Source: Ferrimonas gelatinilytica
Lineage (GTDB): Bacteria > Pseudomonadota > Gammaproteobacteria > Enterobacterales > Shewanellaceae
Direction of reading: 5' to 3'
NCBI RefSeq assembly: GCF_039544205.1
Contig: NZ_BAABLF010000013.1
Location: 124,001 to 188,000 of the forward strand
DNA: 64,000 bases
A program made the translations under genes and the position numbers. The notes beneath the pieces were generated by a model. It ran no database searches, had not been told where the DNA came from, and saw only the letters and a program-made list of their open reading frames with translations. Of the stretch, positions 59,910 to 64,000 are shown in pieces (positions within the stretch are counted from its first letter, which is position 1; every line of letters begins with the position of its first letter).

Positions 59910-60050
59910 AACCGGGAAAGCGTTTTTTTCGCTGTCGTAAACACTTGGTGATCGGCAACAGGCAAAAGGGTGATCCCGATCTCTGGTCAAGCTCGGGCTG
60001 TGATGGCAAACTGCGCGACTTTTCGCCGCTTGGTTAAGGGACTTCCTGCT

Positions 60051-61394
60051 GTGACATCGATGTACCGACAAATTGTGGTTTGGCTCGTCCTGCTTCTGCT
60101 GCTGTGCAGCGGCTTGGGCGTGGCCGTGGCGTACCATGTCGGCATCGCTAAGTCCCGCGCCCTGCTGGACGGTAACCTGGTGTTTCGCAACCAGCAGTTG
60201 TTGCGCTTTGTCGAGATGGAGCACAGCGGCCTGAGTCTGAAGCAACGTCTCTCCAACCTCATTGAATCCCTGGATCACGCCCAGCTGCCCATCGAACCGG
60301 AGTTGGAGTCGTTCGAGGGCCATGCGCCCACGCCTTTTCGGATTCAGCTCTGGCGTGGCGATCACTGCGTTCGCGGTCTGCTCGCCCCGGTTTGTCAGCA
60401 TGACACCGCCTTGAGGCTGACCCAGAGCGGGTTTGACGACCAGCAGTTGGGTGGCCAGGCGTGGCGAGTCCACTCTATCTACTCGGTCAAGCACGATGTC
60501 TGGCTGCAGGGTGCTTATCCTGCCTCGCTGCCGGTCTCGCTCAGCCGTGATGCCCTCGAGCGTATCGGACTCCAGGCCTGGTTTTTGATACTGGGATTGG
60601 CCGGTGTGGTTATCTTTGGCGGGGCTTACCTGATCCTGCGTCCCTTGCGCCGCTATACCCAGTTGATGATGACCAGCTCGTCGATCTCGGATCTCCCGCA
60701 GGGGGGCTGGCCCAAGGAGCTGGATAGGCTGCACCAGGGGATCCTCCTGCAGAAACGGCGTAGCGATGATCGGCAGCGGCAACAACTGAACTGGAGTCGT
60801 CATACGGTAGCCAAGCTGCAATCGTCCGTAGCCAAGTTGGAGCGGGCGATCGCCGATGGAGAGCTGGGTAGCGTTCGCGCCCAGTATCTGCTGGAGAAGA
60901 TCCGTCGCCAGCTGCAGTTGCGGCAGCTGACGATGGCCCTGGAGGAGGGCAAGCATGAGGCCAGTGAGCCTCTGTCGCTGGCCGACGAGTTGGCCGCTTG
61001 CATCCGCCGGGCCAGGCCTCTTGCGAAGAAACGTCAGTTGATGATTGAGTTGCAGGATTGCTCCGGATTGGGTCCGGTCGAGCTGCCTCCGGCGGTACTG
61101 CAGGTGGTGTTGGATTCTGTGCTCGAGTCGGTATTCCGGCACAGTCTCCGCGGTGAGCGGGTTGTGATTGCAGTGACCCCTCAGGGGGAGCACCTGAAGC
61201 TGACATTTGCGACGCCGCGGCCGGGCGCCGGTTCGGCGGTTCGCCCGGATTGGGGGAGTTCGGAGCAGGGCTCCGCCATCGGTTCCAGTGTGAGACGCCT
61301 GGCACAAGCCTATGGCGTTAACCTGGGCGGGGCCGAGCCCCGTGCCAACGTGGGTGCCCAGCAGACCCTGCTGCTGCCCCGCTACCAAGGTTAA
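60051..61394 (+). CDS. Degenerate sensor-histidine-kinase-like membrane protein
   Basis: A 447-residue protein with an N-terminal membrane helix (VVWLVLLLLLCSGLGVAVAY), a periplasmic domain (about 35-175, with a CVRGLLAPVC cysteine pair), a second helix (AWFLILGLAGVVIFGGAYLI) and a HAMP-like linker. The cytoplasmic part is helical, then ATPase-like, but key boxes are eroded: the N-box is LESVFRHS where NLLDNALRYS is typical, no DxGxG motif is seen, and the G2 box reads GSAIGSSV. A His occurs in WSRHTVAKL. No response regulator adjoins it. The GTG at 60051 has AAGGGA upstream; ATG at 60060 is an alternative. It is divergent from the ECF sigma operon. Confidence 0.7.
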   Translation: MTSMYRQIVVWLVLLLLLCSGLGVAVAYHVGIAKSRALLDGNLVFRNQQLLRFVEMEHSGLSLKQRLSNLIESLDHAQLPIEPELESFEGHAPTPFRIQLWRGDHCVRGLLAPVCQHDTALRLTQSGFDDQQLGGQAWRVHSIYSVKHDVWLQGAYPASLPVSLSRDALERIGLQAWFLILGLAGVVIFGGAYLILRPLRRYTQLMMTSSSISDLPQGGWPKELDRLHQGILLQKRRSDDRQRQQLNWSRHTVAKLQSSVAKLERAIADGELGSVRAQYLLEKIRRQLQLRQLTMALEEGKHEASEPLSLADELAACIRRARPLAKKRQLMIELQDCSGLGPVELPPAVLQVVLDSVLESVFRHSLRGERVVIAVTPQGEHLKLTFATPRPGAGSAVRPDWGSSEQGSAIGSSVRRLAQAYGVNLGGAEPRANVGAQQTLLLPRYQG

Positions 61395-61402
61395 CTGAGC
61401 CC

Positions 61403-62929
61403 TCAAGAGAGCGCCGGAAGTGGTGCCGACCGGGCGCATACCACCCGGTTTCGGCCCTGCAGCTTGGCCTGATAGAGCGCATCATCTGCCAGTTTCAGGA
61501 GCTGTTGTTGCGGCTGCGAGCTGACGTAGACCTCACTGGCGCAGCCGATGCTGATACTCAGCTTCAAGCTCTCCTTCCCAACGACGTAGGGCCGCTCACT
61601 AATGGCCCTGCGGAGCACCTCCGCAACGTGCTGGGCCCCCTGCTCATTGGTATCCGGCAGCAGGATCACGAACTCCTCTCCCCCAAAACGGCACAAGGCG
61701 TCGGCGGGCCGGCGTAGTCTGTAGTAGAGCCGCCGCGCCACCTCTTGCAGCACGGCATCGCCCGCAGGATGCCCATAGTTGTCATTAATCTGCTTGAAAT
61801 AATCAATATCGACCATCAATAGTCCCAAGGGCGTTTGGTTTCGGGCACTGCATTGAAGCTCTGATCGATACTGGTCGTTGAAGTGCTGCCGGTTGCGCAG
61901 TCCTGTGAGTGGGTCAACCAGGCTTTTCTCATGCAGAATGCGGTTCTTGTCCGTGAGGGAGCGGATCTGGGTTTTCAGCCTGTTGAGGGTCGGCAGATGT
62001 GACTCCGGCTGGGGGTCCTGAGGGCGCCTGAGGGCGAGCGTTCTGGAGAGCTTGAGCAGGGGGCGGGAGAGTTGCGCATACTGCCACAGGAGCAGCAGCG
62101 TCAGTGCTATTGCCACAGGCGTGGCCGACCGCAATGGCAGCTCAATGGCACACAGCAGCAATGGCAGCGGCAACAGACGCTCCATGGCACTGAGTGCGGG
62201 GAGCGTCACCTGCCAACACAGCAGAGGACACAGGGTCAGCAGAGGCAACCAGCTTAGCAGGTTGCTGTCGAGCAGCCACAATGCGTCAATGACCACAGTG
62301 CTTACCAGCAGAGCGGCAACCGTCGTGCCCAGGGGCCAGCGCCATTGGGGCGGTGGGGGAAAGCTGATTGCTGACAGCAAGATTAATAGCGGGGCAGCGA
62401 CCAGGGGGGGAGTGAGGAAAAACAGCAGCACCCAGACACTCAGGGCTGCCTGTTGCAGCAAACGCCGAGTTTGCCCGGCACTCAGCATCAGTTGGATGGA
62501 GAAAAGGGCCGCGGCAGCGCCGGCCAGTAGCGCACTGAGGCGAGCGTTTGCGGGACCAGTCCAGAGTCGGGCGCTGCCCATGGGCTGCCACTGCAACTGC
62601 ACTAGGGCGGGCTTGTCGAAGGTAAATTGCTGCACCGGTTGGGTAAGGGTACTGACACCGAGGGTACTCAGCAGTACCTCGGGGCCCTGCTGTAACTGTA
62701 GCGACTGCGGCGTAACGCTGAACAGGTTCAGTGGATGGTGAGCATCGAGAAGCAGGGTGCGGGGGCGCTCGTTCAGGGGCGCGAGCCCCAGCGGGGTGGC
62801 CAGCTCCAATGCAAAATAGAAAACCCCCAGGCAGAGCAGTATGCCCACCCCACCTCGAAGCCATCCGATACCGGTTATTGCCATCCTTGCCATTAACCAA
62901 TCCATTCCATGGTGAGTCATTTTTAACAT
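61403..62929 (-). CDS. Membrane diguanylate cyclase (GGDEF domain)
   Basis: Makes cyclic di-GMP, a second messenger for attachment and motility. The 508-residue product has a signal-anchor helix, a periplasmic region, a membrane segment with several hydrophobic helices (about 135-300), a coiled coil (PTLNRLKTQIRSLTDKNRILHEK, in part) and a C-terminal GGDEF domain. The active site reads FGGEEF and the inhibitory I-site RPAD lies five residues before it (RPADALCRFGGEEF), so product inhibition should be intact. It is convergent with the kinase-like gene (8 bp apart) and divergent from yfbR. Confidence 0.93.
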   Translation of the reverse strand: MLKMTHHGMDWLMARMAITGIGWLRGGVGILLCLGVFYFALELATPLGLAPLNERPRTLLLDAHHPLNLFSVTPQSLQLQQGPEVLLSTLGVSTLTQPVQQFTFDKPALVQLQWQPMGSARLWTGPANARLSALLAGAAAALFSIQLMLSAGQTRRLLQQAALSVWVLLFFLTPPLVAAPLLILLSAISFPPPPQWRWPLGTTVAALLVSTVVIDALWLLDSNLLSWLPLLTLCPLLCWQVTLPALSAMERLLPLPLLLCAIELPLRSATPVAIALTLLLLWQYAQLSRPLLKLSRTLALRRPQDPQPESHLPTLNRLKTQIRSLTDKNRILHEKSLVDPLTGLRNRQHFNDQYRSELQCSARNQTPLGLLMVDIDYFKQINDNYGHPAGDAVLQEVARRLYYRLRRPADALCRFGGEEFVILLPDTNEQGAQHVAEVLRRAISERPYVVGKESLKLSISIGCASEVYVSSQPQQQLLKLADDALYQAKLQGRNRVVCARSAPLPALS

Positions 62930-62997
62930 TTACAGATCCGGCGGGCCAGCCTAATTTTTCTTATTAAAATCACCTAGTTCTGACTTAAGGAGACCCT

Positions 62998-63630
62998 ATG
63001 CAACCGGTATTCTTCGCACTGCTGTCGCGAATGCAGAATGTGCATAGATGGGGGAAGTCCAACCCAACGCGCACGGAAAATGTGGCAGAGCACAGCTTTC
63101 AGGTCGCCCTGTTTGCTCACGCCCTGGGGGTGATCCGCAACCGGGTATTCCCTGACCAGCCCCCTTTGGATGAGAACCAGCTGGCGGTAGCAGCCCTGTT
63201 CCACGATGCCCCTGAGGTGCTGACCGAGGATGTGAACAGCGGGGTGAAGTACGCGGCACCAAGGATGCTGGCGCTTTGCCGGGAGATGGAGGCGATCGCA
63301 GCCGACCTGATGCTGGGCACCATCCCCGAGGTGCTCAAGCCCAGCTACGCCCCTCTGCTTGGTCATGATGAGGAGGAGGAGCTAGCCCGATTCGTCAAGG
63401 CGGCAGATCTGCTCTCCGCCTATACCAAGGCGCTGTCAGAGCTTAGGGCGGGTAATACCGAGTTTGAAGGGACGGAGCGGAAAGTGCTGGCGGCGCTGCA
63501 GCCCTTTATCGACGATCTCCCGGAGGTGGGTTGGTTCATGGCCCACTTCGTGCCGGCTTTCCATATGACCATCGATGATCTGGTGGAGGCGGCATTTGAG
63601 CCTCAGGGCACAAGTGGGGAGAAAGAGTAG
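62998..63630 (+). CDS. yfbR: 5'-deoxynucleotidase YfbR (HD domain)
   Basis: YfbR removes phosphate from deoxynucleoside monophosphates such as dUMP precursors in dCTP salvage. The 210-residue product has the HD pattern: EHSFQVALFAHAL near residue 35, ALFHDAPEVLTEDV near 68 and the AADLLSAYTKAL Asp at about 140. The start reads RMQNVHRWG, as in the family. It is followed after 60 bp by oxyR, an arrangement seen in other gammaproteobacteria. Confidence 0.94.
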   Translation: MQPVFFALLSRMQNVHRWGKSNPTRTENVAEHSFQVALFAHALGVIRNRVFPDQPPLDENQLAVAALFHDAPEVLTEDVNSGVKYAAPRMLALCREMEAIAADLMLGTIPEVLKPSYAPLLGHDEEEELARFVKAADLLSAYTKALSELRAGNTEFEGTERKVLAALQPFIDDLPEVGWFMAHFVPAFHMTIDDLVEAAFEPQGTSGEKE

Positions 63631-63690
63631 GACGGTGTGGCCGAAATATGAGATAAACGTATAAACAAACTATTTATAATCGGAAAACCC

Positions 63691-64000
63691 ATGAGCAAAC
63701 TTCCGAGCCTAAAGAATCTCTACTACCTGGTGCAGCTGCACCGAGAGCAAAACTTCAATCGAGCCGCCAAGGCGTGCCACGTCAGCCAGTCGACCCTCTC
63801 CTCCGGGATCCAGAACCTGGAGGAGCAGCTCGGTGGTCAGTTGATCGAACGGGACCACAAATCCTTTATGTTCACGGCATTGGGCGAGGAGGTGGTCAAT
63901 CGCTCGCGAAACCTGCTGGCGTCGGTTCAGGAGATGACGGACCTGGCCCGAAGCGCGGGTGAACCTATGTCCGGCACCATCCGCCTGGGTTGCATCCCTA
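63691..64000 (+). CDS. oxyR: LysR family regulator OxyR (5' part)
   Basis: The window ends inside this gene; the first 103 codons are present. The N-terminal winged helix-turn-helix is intact (FNRAAKACHVSQSTLSSGIQNLEEQLG), and the dimer helix and start of the effector domain (MSGTIRLGCIP) follow. The KLPSLKNLYYLVQLHREQNF start is that of OxyR-type peroxide sensors of Shewanella and relatives. The redox cysteines would lie beyond the window edge, so the OxyR name rests on the DNA-binding domain. Confidence 0.85.
   Translation, partial: MSKLPSLKNLYYLVQLHREQNFNRAAKACHVSQSTLSSGIQNLEEQLGGQLIERDHKSFMFTALGEEVVNRSRNLLASVQEMTDLARSAGEPMSGTIRLGCIP

Noticed and set aside
59862..61439. 525-codon minus-strand frame opposite the kinase-like gene
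   Set aside because: The plus-strand product has two clear membrane helices and a HAMP-like linker, while the minus frame has Gln/Leu low complexity and no ribosome site. I treat it as a shadow.

Overview
The window is about 60% G+C, densely coded chromosomal DNA from a marine-type gammaproteobacterium. The gene set (split-PntA transhydrogenase, FolE2, an ArcA gene beside a free-standing Hpt domain, YibL, DUF3622, PilU, S46 dipeptidyl peptidase, an OxyR closely resembling those of Shewanella) points to the Alteromonadales, most likely Ferrimonas or a close relative of Shewanella. That placement is inferred from remembered family resemblance; no search was run. I see no prophage, insertion sequence, CRISPR array or integrated island. 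One tRNA gene (Gly, anticodon CCC) is present.

Layout. 0-2.6 kb: leftward group mtnN / DUF2721 / TRIC-like channel / secreted NTF2-like protein. 2.8-5.2 kb: a secreted nickel-superoxide-dismutase-like protein, a secreted protein with a CTPGYWK motif, and a divergent charged repeat protein. 5.4-12.7 kb: gltBD with divergent yhcC. 13-17 kb: an LpxL-type acyltransferase, a secreted HEVGH protein, a short coiled-coil membrane protein, a LysE-type exporter and an unknown membrane protein. 17-20 kb: yibL, DUF3622 and a secreted pectate-lyase-like protein with proline-rich repeats. 20.3-23.2 kb: pntAa-pntAb-pntB. 23.4-27.8 kb: cysJIH. 27.9-31.1 kb: putA. 31.3-36.8 kb: an SH3-domain protein, Pit phosphate transporter plus DUF47, a CYTH triphosphatase, a K+ channel-like protein and a DUF350 protein. 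36.9-42.3 kb: glnE, folE2, a lone Hpt protein and arcA. 42.8-50.9 kb: two pseudouridine synthases, a methyltransferase, a GltS-type symporter, an orphan ParA, an SRPBCC protein, NRDE and YtoQ family proteins and an alpha/beta hydrolase. 51.1-57.8 kb: S46 peptidase, tRNA-Gly, pilU, menB, a Nudix hydrolase, dodecin, queG. 57.9-62.9 kb: DUF4097 / anti-sigma-like / ECF sigma operon, a divergent degenerate histidine-kinase-like protein and a GGDEF protein. 63-64 kb: yfbR and the start of oxyR.

How it fits together. Nitrogen assimilation (gltBD, glnE, a glutamate symporter), sulfate assimilation (cysJIH), NADPH supply (pntAB, feeding gltBD and cysJ), phosphate uptake (pit-DUF47) and redox control (arcA, hpt, oxyR, NiSOD) are the main themes.

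The most interesting items are: (1) a Ni-SOD-like protein in which an ordinary signal peptide would expose the His-Cys nickel hook, with hook substitutions; (2) three 7-bp Pho half-sites at exact 11-bp spacing between DUF47-pit and the triphosphatase gene; (3) a free Hpt protein convergent with arcA; (4) an ECF sigma / anti-sigma-like / DUF4097 operon with a candidate self-promoter, divergent from a sensor-kinase-like protein whose ATP-binding motifs look destroyed. No wholly new multi-gene system can be demonstrated from sequence alone; item 4 is the best candidate.
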